A stretch of 20,620 nt of DNA. It comes from a virus. Shown piece after piece: positions 1 to 7,657 of the stretch. The notes below the pieces were generated by a model. It saw nothing but the letters and a program-made list of their open reading frames with translations, was not told where the DNA came from and ran no database searches. How positions within the stretch are numbered: the stretch's first letter is position 1; every line of letters begins with the position of its first letter. The position numbers were made by a program, and so were the translations under genes. The DNA is taken from the IMG/VR virus record IMGVR_UViG_3300027747_000793, positions 1-20,620 of that record, one strand, 5' to 3'.

Positions 1-459
1 CAAAACTTTAGAAGTCCTTTGTATCCATGTAAGAACACCGCAAGATACATCGCAATGAGTTTTCCACACTTGGTAGATCCTGAGTCCATTCTATTCGGTG
101 GTACTGGTCACTTCGATGGATTACACCAGATCTTCGGTGGTCAGAACCTAAACGGTAAAGTTAAGTACAGTATCAACGAAGCTGGAGCATTCACACCTGA
201 GAACAAACAGGCAGAGCAATGGTTATATCAGATGGATCTGCTAGTGAATCACCCGTTAAACCCAATGACTGAACAGAAGTATCTGAACATTGAAGACAAG
301 ACCTGTTTCTTTTGGAAGCACATCGCAATCTCTCACGGTGAAAAGAAGCCGACAAAGAACATTCCTTACACTTGGATCTTTCCAGACACATTCAGTTTGG
401 CCAAGCAGGATCAAGAGGAGTTCTTAGAGGGAATACAGCACAGAAGCTTAATGTATTAG
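1..459 (+). CDS. Unrecognised protein, 5' end cut by the window edge
   Basis: The reading frame is open from the first base (Q-N-F-R-S-P-L...) to a TAG at 457-459. The internal TTG at 19 is therefore probably not the start and the gene begins left of the window. About 152 residues are visible. They look like a soluble, globular, aromatic-rich domain with a glycine-rich stretch (LFGGTGHFDGLHQIFGG, window residues ~32-48). There is no membrane segment or low-complexity sequence. I do not recognise the family and assign no function. Two things set it apart: it is the only plus-strand gene, converging on the long minus-strand block, and hand counts of three lines give about 40-45% G+C against about 23-28% for lines counted in the glycosyltransferase block. 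It may belong to a different functional module of the phage, perhaps metabolic or replication genes, but that is only inference. Confidence 0.75.
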   Translation, partial: QNFRSPLYPCKNTARYIAMSFPHLVDPESILFGGTGHFDGLHQIFGGQNLNGKVKYSINEAGAFTPENKQAEQWLYQMDLLVNHPLNPMTEQKYLNIEDKTCFFWKHIAISHGEKKPTKNIPYTWIFPDTFSLAKQDQEEFLEGIQHRSLMY

Positions 460-481
460 GATCCTATAGTTAGTAAATAAG

Positions 482-507
482 AAAAGGAGCTCATTTGGGC
501 TCCTTTT
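482..507. terminator. Bidirectional intrinsic terminator between convergent genes
   Basis: There is a perfect 9-bp inverted repeat: AAAAGGAGC at 482-490 and GCTCCTTTT at 499-507, around an 8-nt loop. The stem ends in a T run (504-508) on the plus strand. Because of the A run at 482-485 it also ends in a T run when read on the minus strand. It lies 22 nt after the plus-strand stop at 459 and 32 nt past the end of the minus-strand gene ending at 540, so it can stop both converging transcripts. It is the only clear hairpin-plus-T-tract I found in the window. Confidence 0.9.
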
Positions 508-539
508 TATTTGTTCTTAATATCTTATCGTAATTGTTA

Positions 540-1010
540 TTACTCTTCGGCCTCGAGCTCGGGTGCGATTGGATTAACGTCCCTGCGGTACCATTTGCCT
601 GCTATATTTTCGTTATAGCTTTCCACCTCTAGTACTCGCAATGTCATTTGATAATAGGTCTCCCAATAGCTCATCTGTTTCTTCGTGGTGCAATACCTCA
701 ATACTTCTCTAGTGAACACCTCTTTGCCCAACAGTTTAATGTCCTCTGTGATTAACTTGCTCGATCCGTAATAGTCCGACCAATTGCTTTCTTTGATTTC
801 TTTTCTTTTCTTTGGGATACGACCCGGTTTTACCCACTCTGAAGTCTCCTTCTTGGTTAGTTTCTTTGTTAGTACATTTCTAAGGATTTTTTTACCGACG
901 TAGAATTTGCCGGTCTTATTGTTGGTGACTTTGTAGACGAATCCTACAACGTCTTCTGGAAAGTCTTTTAATTGAGTGAGCTCTTTCGCTTCATATAACC
1001 AATTTGACAT
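540..1010 (-). CDS. GIY-YIG-type endonuclease (Seg-like, possible homing endonuclease)
   Basis: This 156-residue protein has the start of a GIY-YIG nuclease domain. GFVYK at residues 23-27 is followed about 10 residues later by FYVGKK (36-41), a variant of the GIY...YIG pair. Next come a basic stretch (45-75), DYYGSSKLI (79-87), an arginine-containing helix (GKEVFTREVLRYC, ~95-107), a likely catalytic glutamate in YWETYYQM (E117), and YNENIAGKW (132-140) near the end. This order is typical of small phage proteins annotated as Seg-like or putative homing endonucleases, which nick or cut DNA in a metal-dependent reaction. There is no separate DNA-binding tail of NUMOD type, so the domain is minimal. 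It is the last gene of the minus-strand block, 22 nt downstream of a small structural-module gene, next to the bidirectional terminator. Mobility is inferred; a repair or genome-processing nuclease is an alternative. Confidence 0.75.
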   Translation of the reverse strand: MSNWLYEAKELTQLKDFPEDVVGFVYKVTNNKTGKFYVGKKILRNVLTKKLTKKETSEWVKPGRIPKKRKEIKESNWSDYYGSSKLITEDIKLLGKEVFTREVLRYCTTKKQMSYWETYYQMTLRVLEVESYNENIAGKWYRRDVNPIAPELEAEE

Positions 1011-1032
1011 AAACTGCTTTCTAATAAATATC

Positions 1033-1344
1033 TTAAATGTCCCAACGAACTACAAATGTAATATCGGTGTTGGAAGGAATAGGATACGGAGTAGATAGTT
1101 TACCCACCAATAAGAGTTGATTAGTATCGTTGTATAAACCAACCGTAGTGGCGTAGGGTCTAAAATCGGATCCAGTAACCACATCAAGGTAAGATCCTGA
1201 TGTGCCTGCTTTTCTTGCGCTTGGATTCAATGTGTAGTTGAATTCATTTTCATTCACATGACATCTTACTTCTTTTTGGTATATAGTATATTGAGAAGAC
1301 GCAGTAAAGCTAAAAGGTACTACTGTTGATGAAGGTGTAGGCAT
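1033..1344 (-). CDS. Stand-alone structural C-terminal module (paralogue of the 345-aa virion protein)
   Basis: This protein has 103 residues. From about residue 25 to the end it aligns with the last ~80 residues of the 345-residue structural protein coded at 14151-15188. EFNYTLNPS matches EYNYTANPS, TTVGLYNDTNQLLLVGKLS matches TTVGLYNTNNELLAVAKMS, and the ends VVRWDI and RVKLDW correspond. The short N-terminus (MPTPSSTVVPF...) is unrelated and may be a linker or attachment peptide. I infer a small virion or virion-assembly component, or a detached duplicate of a domain that other phages carry at the C-terminus of larger structural proteins. It sits 11 nt downstream of the HtrL/GT2 fusion gene and 22 nt upstream of the GIY-YIG gene. 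No enzymatic motif, signal peptide or membrane segment is visible. Confidence 0.75.
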   Translation of the reverse strand: MPTPSSTVVPFSFTASSQYTIYQKEVRCHVNENEFNYTLNPSARKAGTSGSYLDVVTGSDFRPYATTVGLYNDTNQLLLVGKLSTPYPIPSNTDITFVVRWDI

Positions 1345-1355
1345 GTTAATAAATA

Positions 1356-3146
1356 TTAGTTCTCTCGTCTTTCTTCTGGCGTGTAATGAGCTATACGATC
1401 ATGATCCACTGGAGAAGCAAGTAAAACTGCAGGTTTGATATTACCTTTTTTACACTCTTGAAAAACATAACTCATCCAAGTTTGTTCGTAAGGATGCGCC
1501 CATTTTACATCAAGAAACACTCTTTTATTACCCTGTTTTCCCATTACTGTAGGCCAATTGGCGTAGTAGATATCTCCTGATATGTAAGATACACCATCAA
1601 TTACGTTAATATTATTGAATTCTGTTTTTGGAGAATCTGGATCTAAACCGGTTTCAGGAAGTCTGTCGTAAAGTGGCCAAAATTCTGATCTTATTTCTTG
1701 AGGCACATTATACCAAGATACTTGAATATTATTATCCATGTACACTTCTGTATAAGACAATTTAAGATAATCGAACTGTTCTTTCTCCATAATTTTTAAT
1801 ACAGTATCATGTAAATTAGGTACGAACTTTCTAAAACCGTTTCTACAAAACTCTGTTGTATCTGGTGGGTGTATTCCCATATCGTCTTCTAAGAATAGAT
1901 AGTAATCGCTATCCGATTCATTAAAATGTTCAGCCGCTAATTGTCTACCTCCACAAATGCCGCCATTTTTACCTGTAATAATATGTTCGAAGTTATATTT
2001 TTCACACAACAATTTATTAGATTCTCTTGATTCTTCATTAGTCGAATTATCTATTAATATGTTTCTAGTTGTTTGTAACCACTTATCGTGTTTTAACCAC
2101 TTCTGTATTGTATGTTCTAATTGATGGGTGAAATTAAAAGTTAACATGTAAACAGACATTTTTAGTTTTGATATGTCTATCACTAAAGGAGAATGTCTTA
2201 TTGCTGTTTTAGGAATAGCTTCTAGTTCTACTTTATCGTCTATTAATGCTTGCGCAAATTTTACAATAAATCCATTACTGTCCAAAGCGTATCTTCTGTA
2301 CCTATCTGGATATAGATAGGACATTATCGTAAATATGCTTTCTTCTGTTCCCATTAGTCCTTGAGCCAACGATCTTTGTAATAGAATATAATACTCTGAA
2401 TTAGCTTGATTAATATATTCTTTTTTACCTCCAAATAAACCGCCTCTACAAACGTATTCAACTTTCTCACGCGAGTATCTATTCATTTCGCTATACTTAA
2501 ATCCGTGAATTTCATCGTTAGCTTCGTAAGGAAAACTTAAAAATAAAAATGATTCTAAGTAAGGCAATAATTTATCTAATGCTTTGTCTCTTGTAAAATA
2601 ATTAATGTCTACAGTATTTCCAATTCCTGCGTCTAACCAAATAAAATATTCTGTATTAAATGGATTCCATATAGTAACATCATTCAATAAAAACATTTTT
2701 GATTGAACTATTGGATTATACCATTCTAAAGCTGCCTGAGGACTACTTTTTAACCATCCGTCTTCTCCAGTTTGATTATACCAATCTGGATTAGTTCTAA
2801 CCTTTTGTGTCTCTTCCCAAAATGGTGCGTATAAATTCTTTAATTCAGTTTCTAATTCGTATACTTTTACGTAAGTATTTTTTGAAGATCTTTTTTCCCA
2901 CACTAAGTATTCATATTCTTTAGGAATATAGATAAACATATTAACGGGAATCTCTAAGAACTTTTTGAAATTCTCTATGTAATGAGAGAAGTCTCTTCCA
3001 GGTCTACCTATATTCCATAAACCTGTTACGACAGTCAAATCGTTATTAGTTACATCTATATTAGGAGATTTCAAATGTTCTAATAAATTGACTCTATCCG
3101 ATTCTCCAAGAGAATTTATGTGTTGTAGTAATTCTGATAATTCCAT
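1356..3146 (-). CDS. Two-domain glycosyltransferase: HtrL/YibB-WlaTC-like domain fused to GT2-like domain
   Basis: This protein has 596 residues. Residues ~38-325 resemble the HtrL/YibB/WlaTC glycosyltransferase family: TVVTGLWNIGR near the start, NMFIYIPKE (69-77), and an acidic FIWLDAGIGN motif (168-177) in the place of the sugar-nucleotide/metal site. RGGLFGGKK and a tyrosine-rich helical region follow. Residues ~330-596 form a second GT-A fold of GT2 type: SVYMLTFNFTHQLEHTIQKWL, then ILIDNSTN (363-370), GGICGGRQLAAEHF, and the acidic LFLEDDM motif (417-423), with DGVSYISGDIYY and a late histidine pair (DHDRIAH) near the end. The protein probably adds two sugars, or adds one and elongates. 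The start follows the carbamoyltransferase stop by 1 nt (TAATATG), so translation is probably coupled. The fusion is unusual; acceptor and donor cannot be read from the sequence. Confidence 0.8.
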   Translation of the reverse strand: MELSELLQHINSLGESDRVNLLEHLKSPNIDVTNNDLTVVTGLWNIGRPGRDFSHYIENFKKFLEIPVNMFIYIPKEYEYLVWEKRSSKNTYVKVYELETELKNLYAPFWEETQKVRTNPDWYNQTGEDGWLKSSPQAALEWYNPIVQSKMFLLNDVTIWNPFNTEYFIWLDAGIGNTVDINYFTRDKALDKLLPYLESFLFLSFPYEANDEIHGFKYSEMNRYSREKVEYVCRGGLFGGKKEYINQANSEYYILLQRSLAQGLMGTEESIFTIMSYLYPDRYRRYALDSNGFIVKFAQALIDDKVELEAIPKTAIRHSPLVIDISKLKMSVYMLTFNFTHQLEHTIQKWLKHDKWLQTTRNILIDNSTNEESRESNKLLCEKYNFEHIITGKNGGICGGRQLAAEHFNESDSDYYLFLEDDMGIHPPDTTEFCRNGFRKFVPNLHDTVLKIMEKEQFDYLKLSYTEVYMDNNIQVSWYNVPQEIRSEFWPLYDRLPETGLDPDSPKTEFNNINVIDGVSYISGDIYYANWPTVMGKQGNKRVFLDVKWAHPYEQTWMSYVFQECKKGNIKPAVLLASPVDHDRIAHYTPEERREN

Positions 3147-3147
3147 A

Positions 3148-4827
3148 TTATTTTTTTATAAAGAGGTCTTTTCTTATGTAATAATCTTCCAATAGCAAAC
3201 AGTCTAATTGAGTCTCATTGTATATTTTAAATGCATCAGCGTATGTAGATAGGATAGGTCTTCCATTAACATTAAACGATGTGTTCAATAATACTCCAAT
3301 TCCTGTTGCGGATTCAAATTCTGTTAACAAATCATACAACCATTCGTTCTGTTCTCTAGTCACTGTTTGAACTCTCGCAGTTCCATCTACGTGAGTTATG
3401 GCTGCTAATTTATCTCTCCACTCTTCTCTTACTTTAGGACAAAAACTCATCCATCTTGATTCGCCATTGAATTCAAAATATTTAGATACATCTTCTTGTC
3501 TAACTACTGGAGCAAACGGTCTGTACCATTCTCTATGTTTTACTTTTTCATTTAGTACATCTTTCATATCAGCTATAGATGGATTGCATAAAATGCTTCT
3601 ATGTCCCAATGCTCTAGGTCCGTGTTCGGCTTGACCTTTTACAACTCCAACTATTTTACCATTTACTAAATCGTCTACCAATATACTAGGATCCCATTGT
3701 TCATGAGGATGGAACTCTTGATTTTTCGTCATTAATTTTTTTACATTTGCGTAATGGCAAATATATTGAGCCAATAGATGACGATCTAATATAGGCAATC
3801 CTTTGTATGTAATATCAACAGCATTTTCTGGTTTTGAATGTTTGAGCATTAATCCTAAAGCAATACCACAATCATTTGGGTTGGGTCCTACGAATACTTC
3901 TTTTCCAAATTCTTGTTTAATTCGTGTATTCAATAATATGTTTAGACCACAACCGCCGGTAATACAAACAGGCACATCAGGATATTGTTCAAAATAAGGT
4001 TTAGCAATTTCAATGAAACAGTCTTCGAAAGCTCTTTGTGCAGTAGCCGCAACATCGTACGCAACTTGACCTTCTAATCTATTGTTTATGTCAAACTCTA
4101 CTCCTATTTTCTCTCCAAGTATTTTGATCTTTTTATCGTAGTCGTCATTAGTACCATCAGGATTAGATTTAAAAAAGTCCATAAAATCGCTTAACCAATC
4201 AGGATTCCATTGACCGTAAGATACTAATCCCATAATTTTTCCAGGGTACGTTAGGTTACCATCACTTATCCATTCAAAAGTAATGTCTTTTAGATAGTGT
4301 CCAAATGACATATAAGGAAAACCTAAATCGTAATAAACATGTTTCAATTCTTCATTAGGATTCATTACTTGAGTTAATCTAGTTATCTCTTGACCACGAA
4401 TTGCACGATACACATTAAACTTACCATCATCACCGCCTCCGTCAAAAGAAAATATTAAAGCCTCTTTATAATCTGATTGGTAGAATACTCCATTTGCATG
4501 AGATTCGTGGTGAGATCCGTGAATATAATTTTTGACTTTAAACATTGCATTTGTTTGGAAAGCTCTGTGTACTCCTTCAAAATTTTCTCCTATAAAATCA
4601 GTCGACGAATAATAACAGTTTTCATATTCTGTAATACCATACTCTTTTTCTATCCACTTTATCAATTGCTCTACTACCATCATAATATAAGCCGGCGTTT
4701 TATACTGCGCTATGCCTACATTTTTATAGTTTAAAAATCTTTCTATTTCTATTACGCACAAAATTTCTCCATTTTGTTCTAATACGATAGCGCCATTGTG
4801 AGATCCGTGAAAACTTATGTTAGTCAT
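3148..4827 (-). CDS. O-carbamoyltransferase, NodU/CmcH/TobZ family
   Basis: At 559 residues this is full length for the family, which moves a carbamoyl group from carbamoyl phosphate via carbamoyl-AMP to a hydroxyl of a sugar or natural product. The N-terminal Kae1-like part has SFHGSHNGA (5-13), an ER motif (29-30), the metal-binding histidines HHESH (106-110), FDGGGDDG (128-135) and GGCGLNILLN (291-300). The YrdC-like C-terminal part has KGQAEHGPRALGHRSIL (397-413), VKHREWYRPFAP (429-440), RVQTV (485-489) and NTSFNVNGRPI (515-525). All key motifs are present, so it is probably active. It overlaps the upstream glycosyltransferase gene by 8 nt and precedes another by 1 nt, so a sugar hydroxyl on a glycan made by its neighbours is the likely acceptor. 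Modified DNA bases or host glycans are alternatives. Confidence 0.93.
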   Translation of the reverse strand: MTNISFHGSHNGAIVLEQNGEILCVIEIERFLNYKNVGIAQYKTPAYIMMVVEQLIKWIEKEYGITEYENCYYSSTDFIGENFEGVHRAFQTNAMFKVKNYIHGSHHESHANGVFYQSDYKEALIFSFDGGGDDGKFNVYRAIRGQEITRLTQVMNPNEELKHVYYDLGFPYMSFGHYLKDITFEWISDGNLTYPGKIMGLVSYGQWNPDWLSDFMDFFKSNPDGTNDDYDKKIKILGEKIGVEFDINNRLEGQVAYDVAATAQRAFEDCFIEIAKPYFEQYPDVPVCITGGCGLNILLNTRIKQEFGKEVFVGPNPNDCGIALGLMLKHSKPENAVDITYKGLPILDRHLLAQYICHYANVKKLMTKNQEFHPHEQWDPSILVDDLVNGKIVGVVKGQAEHGPRALGHRSILCNPSIADMKDVLNEKVKHREWYRPFAPVVRQEDVSKYFEFNGESRWMSFCPKVREEWRDKLAAITHVDGTARVQTVTREQNEWLYDLLTEFESATGIGVLLNTSFNVNGRPILSTYADAFKIYNETQLDCLLLEDYYIRKDLFIKK

Positions 4828-5692
4828 TATTAGTTATATTATTTATTTTTAAAAATTCATCATAATCAGTATGCTCTTTAATTGTACCATCTCCACCGTA
4901 TCTCCAATATCTTTCGTGTATTGGATTGTGTTGTACATTAAATATTCTAGATCCATGGTAATCTTTTTTATTTAGGTTTAGTACATTATATATTGGAGCT
5001 AAAATGTATTCGTCGTTTATACCATAATGACCCCTACATCTATTCATTTCATTTATTTCGTATAGGTATTCTACAGCGCCGTGCCACATATCAAATAGCT
5101 TCTGTAAAGATTCATTAGAATCCGCAAAATACATTCTTGCAGCTGCATCTAATATTCTAATTTTATCATCTACTACTAAGTCATATTTTGATTTTAACCA
5201 ATCTACAATTAATTCACTTTTATGTGTTATAGCAGGTTCAGTCCATTCTGAAACAGCGTTGTAAAAATTATTGGATCCATAACATTCGTCATCTAAGAAA
5301 TTAAAATCCAATACAGTATCTGTGTTTAATAGGGCTACATTTTTTATGCCTAGCTTTAATGCTTGTAATACTGAAAATCTATAACTACTAAAAGGGAATA
5401 GATAACCTAGAGTGTTAAATTTAATTGCATAATCTTCTTTACTAACGCTTTCTAAAAAAGGTTCATTTTTTTCTATGTTTGGAAATTCCGCATAGAAATC
5501 TTTTAGTTCGTTAACTACTAAATTCTTTCTTTCCAATCCATCAAAATAAGATTTATCGTCTGTTAGCACACAGAAGTATAAGTTATCATCATCAAAATAA
5601 TAATCTTTTATTTGTTTGTAAGCGCTTTCTCTATATGTGGGTCCGCATGGAACATAACATATCGCTATTTTTTCTTTTACTATTGAGCTCAT
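4820..5692 (-). CDS. Probable GT-A-type glycosyltransferase
   Basis: This protein has 290 residues. It starts with a beta strand typical of Rossmann-like nucleotide-sugar folds (KIAICYVPCG, 8-17), then CVLTDD (41-46). A helix (YRFSVLQALKLGIKNVALL) leads into NTDTVLDF (123-130), which occupies the DxD metal/nucleotide-sugar position. The C-terminus has GHYGINDEYILAPIYN and a histidine-containing ERYWRYGGDG segment, as expected for the acceptor side of a GT-A enzyme. The layout parallels the protein coded at 6627-7655 and the two are probably distant paralogues. No membrane segment is visible. The start lies immediately after the upstream stop (TAATATG), and the end overlaps the carbamoyltransferase start by 8 nt. 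I cannot name the CAZy family. Context and the DxD-like site support glycosyl transfer, but this is moderate evidence. Confidence 0.65.
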   Translation of the reverse strand: MSSIVKEKIAICYVPCGPTYRESAYKQIKDYYFDDDNLYFCVLTDDKSYFDGLERKNLVVNELKDFYAEFPNIEKNEPFLESVSKEDYAIKFNTLGYLFPFSSYRFSVLQALKLGIKNVALLNTDTVLDFNFLDDECYGSNNFYNAVSEWTEPAITHKSELIVDWLKSKYDLVVDDKIRILDAAARMYFADSNESLQKLFDMWHGAVEYLYEINEMNRCRGHYGINDEYILAPIYNVLNLNKKDYHGSRIFNVQHNPIHERYWRYGGDGTIKEHTDYDEFLKINNITNND

Positions 5693-5693
5693 A

Positions 5694-6608
5694 TTATAAT
5701 TCTAATTTTTCTATTACGTGTTTTAATCTATTGAAAGGATTACAATACTCTGTATAATAATCTCTACCATTTTTTGCAACAAATTGTAAGAAGTCTTTAT
5801 TGTCTTTAACCTCGTTGTATCTCTGTCTATACGCTTCAACATATTCAGGACCTCCTTCCCTATCCGCGTACATATCCCAAGGAAACTTAGATCTATCTAC
5901 AGCCACGTAATGATAATTAGGTATTAGTGGAGGATCTAATTGAGTCATATATTCTATTCTTAGCATAGGAACTCCAATTGACAAGTATTCTATTTCTCTA
6001 AAATTAACTTCTGCTACTCCTGGAAGTGCTAAACCCATTCTATATTTAACCGCCATCATTAAATAGTCATGTATGGTCATAGGTCCCTCCCTTTCTGTAA
6101 TTAATCCTTCTGCTCTTAATTGTTCGCCAATTGGTCTACCCGTAGAAAACAAACAGAATAGTTTATCTATTGTAGTCTCGTTTAAATACTCGTACAATTT
6201 TCTTTGGTGATAATAATACTCGTGATTTACATTTGGATTAAAAGTATAGTAAGTGGTATTTTTTATTTTAAAATTCCATACACTTCTATCAAATGTTTTA
6301 GGGTATATATTATAAAATTGAGTGACTAATAGAATGTCTTTAGGATTATTTCTTTTTTCAAAAATGTCGAATACTCCTGTTCTAGATTCTCCCCAGAATA
6401 TGCATTTCAATGAATCCTCTTCTTCATCATGAATTAGTAATTCACAGTCTTTTAAGTTGTAATCAAATTTATCCATCCTTAAATAGCCGCCTTTTTGATG
6501 AACTAATTTAGCGTCGTATTTGTCTTTTATGTATATTAATGCTTCTAAAAGCACTTCGTGCCATCCCCAATAAGGATACTGATTTTCTAAAAAGTAAATT
6601 GTTTTCAT
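5694..6608 (-). CDS. Probable GT-B-type glycosyltransferase (GT90/exostosin-like C-terminal signature)
   Basis: This protein has 304 residues. The N-terminus (MKTIYFLENQYPYWGWHEVLLEAL) looks like the first strand and helix of a GT-B domain. The best signature is at residues ~189-237: YRMGLALPGVAEVNFREIEY, then LSIGVPMLRIEY, then PLIPNYHYVAVD. This order of glycine-proline turn, R-E-I-E-Y, G-V-P and hydrophobic strand with HYV resembles the nucleotide-sugar-binding half of GT90/CAP10-like and exostosin-like enzymes. The protein is short for a complete GT-B enzyme, so the acceptor domain is reduced. It sits between two GT-A-like genes, 18 nt after the upstream one and 1 nt before the next. Donor and acceptor are unknown. 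Family assignment is tentative, but a glycosyltransferase role is likely. Confidence 0.6.
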   Translation of the reverse strand: MKTIYFLENQYPYWGWHEVLLEALIYIKDKYDAKLVHQKGGYLRMDKFDYNLKDCELLIHDEEEDSLKCIFWGESRTGVFDIFEKRNNPKDILLVTQFYNIYPKTFDRSVWNFKIKNTTYYTFNPNVNHEYYYHQRKLYEYLNETTIDKLFCLFSTGRPIGEQLRAEGLITEREGPMTIHDYLMMAVKYRMGLALPGVAEVNFREIEYLSIGVPMLRIEYMTQLDPPLIPNYHYVAVDRSKFPWDMYADREGGPEYVEAYRQRYNEVKDNKDFLQFVAKNGRDYYTEYCNPFNRLKHVIEKLEL

Positions 6609-6626
6609 ATAAGTTAAATTTTAAAT

Positions 6627-7655
6627 TTATTCGTTATTAATTTCTTTGAATCCATATATTAAATTATTAGCATTTTGTAAACCGCTATAGTGATCTATTA
6701 ATTCTTTTTTATTTACTCTCAAAAAATCCTCCCTTGTTTTTGTTTCTTTAAATAATGGATTAGACCTGTATTTTAATGATACACCAAAAAAATCATTTTC
6801 TGGTATGTACAAATGAGTGATTATATTTTTATATCCGCATACAAAAGCGTTAAAATATCTGGTATATATAGATGAAATTATAAGCACCATAAATTCAAAA
6901 TCAATGATCCAATGAGAAGATGAAAAAACTTTTTTATTATTTTCATAGTAAAATTGAGTAAGATCTTCCCAAAAATTAAATAGAGTTTCTAAAGAAGCCA
7001 ATTCCTTAAACCAAAAACCAAAAGTATGACCATCGAATCCTGTATCAGTTAAATTGTCTAAACGAAGTTCTGCGCTATCTAAAATATATTTTGGGTAATT
7101 ATCTTCATTTATAAAAGGAAAATATTTTTTTACTATACTATTGTATTCCCCTAATATTAGTGGTTTAGACAATTCGTTATTCGAGGTATAGTAAACAGAT
7201 CCAAAAATTAAATCTTTCTCTTTTGCAAAATTATTGAGTTCAATTAATCCGAATTCAGATTTAAAATGATAGTTAATTTTAGCTCCTCCATCTACTAACA
7301 CCAATCTGGTTATTTTGTTTTTAATAGCCCATTTAAGTCCATATCTCATTATTCCCATAGGATATTTATAACCAGATTCATACATTGAAGACAATTTTTC
7401 CATGTATTCTAGTTCGTCTTCTATATCTAATACATATTCGTGTTTTCTACTCCAATCAGGTCTTAAAGATTCGAGATCTTGAACTATTAGATTGAATTTA
7501 GTTTTTACATTTTCTAGAATTTTTGGCGTATTTGTTATAATAACAACATTGGCTTCTTCTGGAATAAAATCAAAACTTTTTATTACTGTTTTTATATAAT
7601 TTCTACCGGTTAATACATAAATAAAATAAAAATCTTTAAATAAAGAATTATTCAT
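6627..7655 (-). CDS. Glycosyltransferase-like protein with altered metal site (DGG)
   Basis: This protein has 342 residues. The N-terminal FIYVLTGRNY and NVVIITNTPK are Rossmann-type strands. The segment IMRYGLKWAIKNKITRLVLV leads into VDGG (121-124) at the place where its apparent paralogue at 4820-5692 has NTDT. If the alignment is right, the second aspartate of a DxD motif is replaced by glycine. Activity may therefore be lost, metal-independent or carried by other acidic residues. The C-terminal half is rich in aromatic residues (SSSHWIIDFEFM, IYTRYFNAFVCGYKN) and has no clear membrane helix. It starts 2 nt after the stop of the tandem GT60-like gene. The short lines I counted here are the most AT-rich of the window (about 23% G+C at 6841-6900). 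The role is inferred mainly from context; it may be an accessory or acceptor-binding partner. Confidence 0.5.
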   Translation of the reverse strand: MNNSLFKDFYFIYVLTGRNYIKTVIKSFDFIPEEANVVIITNTPKILENVKTKFNLIVQDLESLRPDWSRKHEYVLDIEDELEYMEKLSSMYESGYKYPMGIMRYGLKWAIKNKITRLVLVDGGAKINYHFKSEFGLIELNNFAKEKDLIFGSVYYTSNNELSKPLILGEYNSIVKKYFPFINEDNYPKYILDSAELRLDNLTDTGFDGHTFGFWFKELASLETLFNFWEDLTQFYYENNKKVFSSSHWIIDFEFMVLIISSIYTRYFNAFVCGYKNIITHLYIPENDFFGVSLKYRSNPLFKETKTREDFLRVNKKELIDHYSGLQNANNLIYGFKEINNE

Positions 7656-7657
7656 GA

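Noticed and set aside
191-391. Minus-strand 66-residue frame inside the first gene
   Set aside because: It is antisense to the truncated plus-strand gene, of random composition, and lies beyond the bidirectional terminator.
19-459. TTG at 19 as the start of the first gene
   Set aside because: The frame is open to the window edge, and the codons before it look like normal coding sequence, so the gene is more likely truncated.
3398-4734. Plus-strand frames inside the carbamoyltransferase gene (3398-3634, 3803-3997, 4477-4734)
   Set aside because: They are shadows of a gene with complete family motifs, and have no recognisable domain or supporting context.
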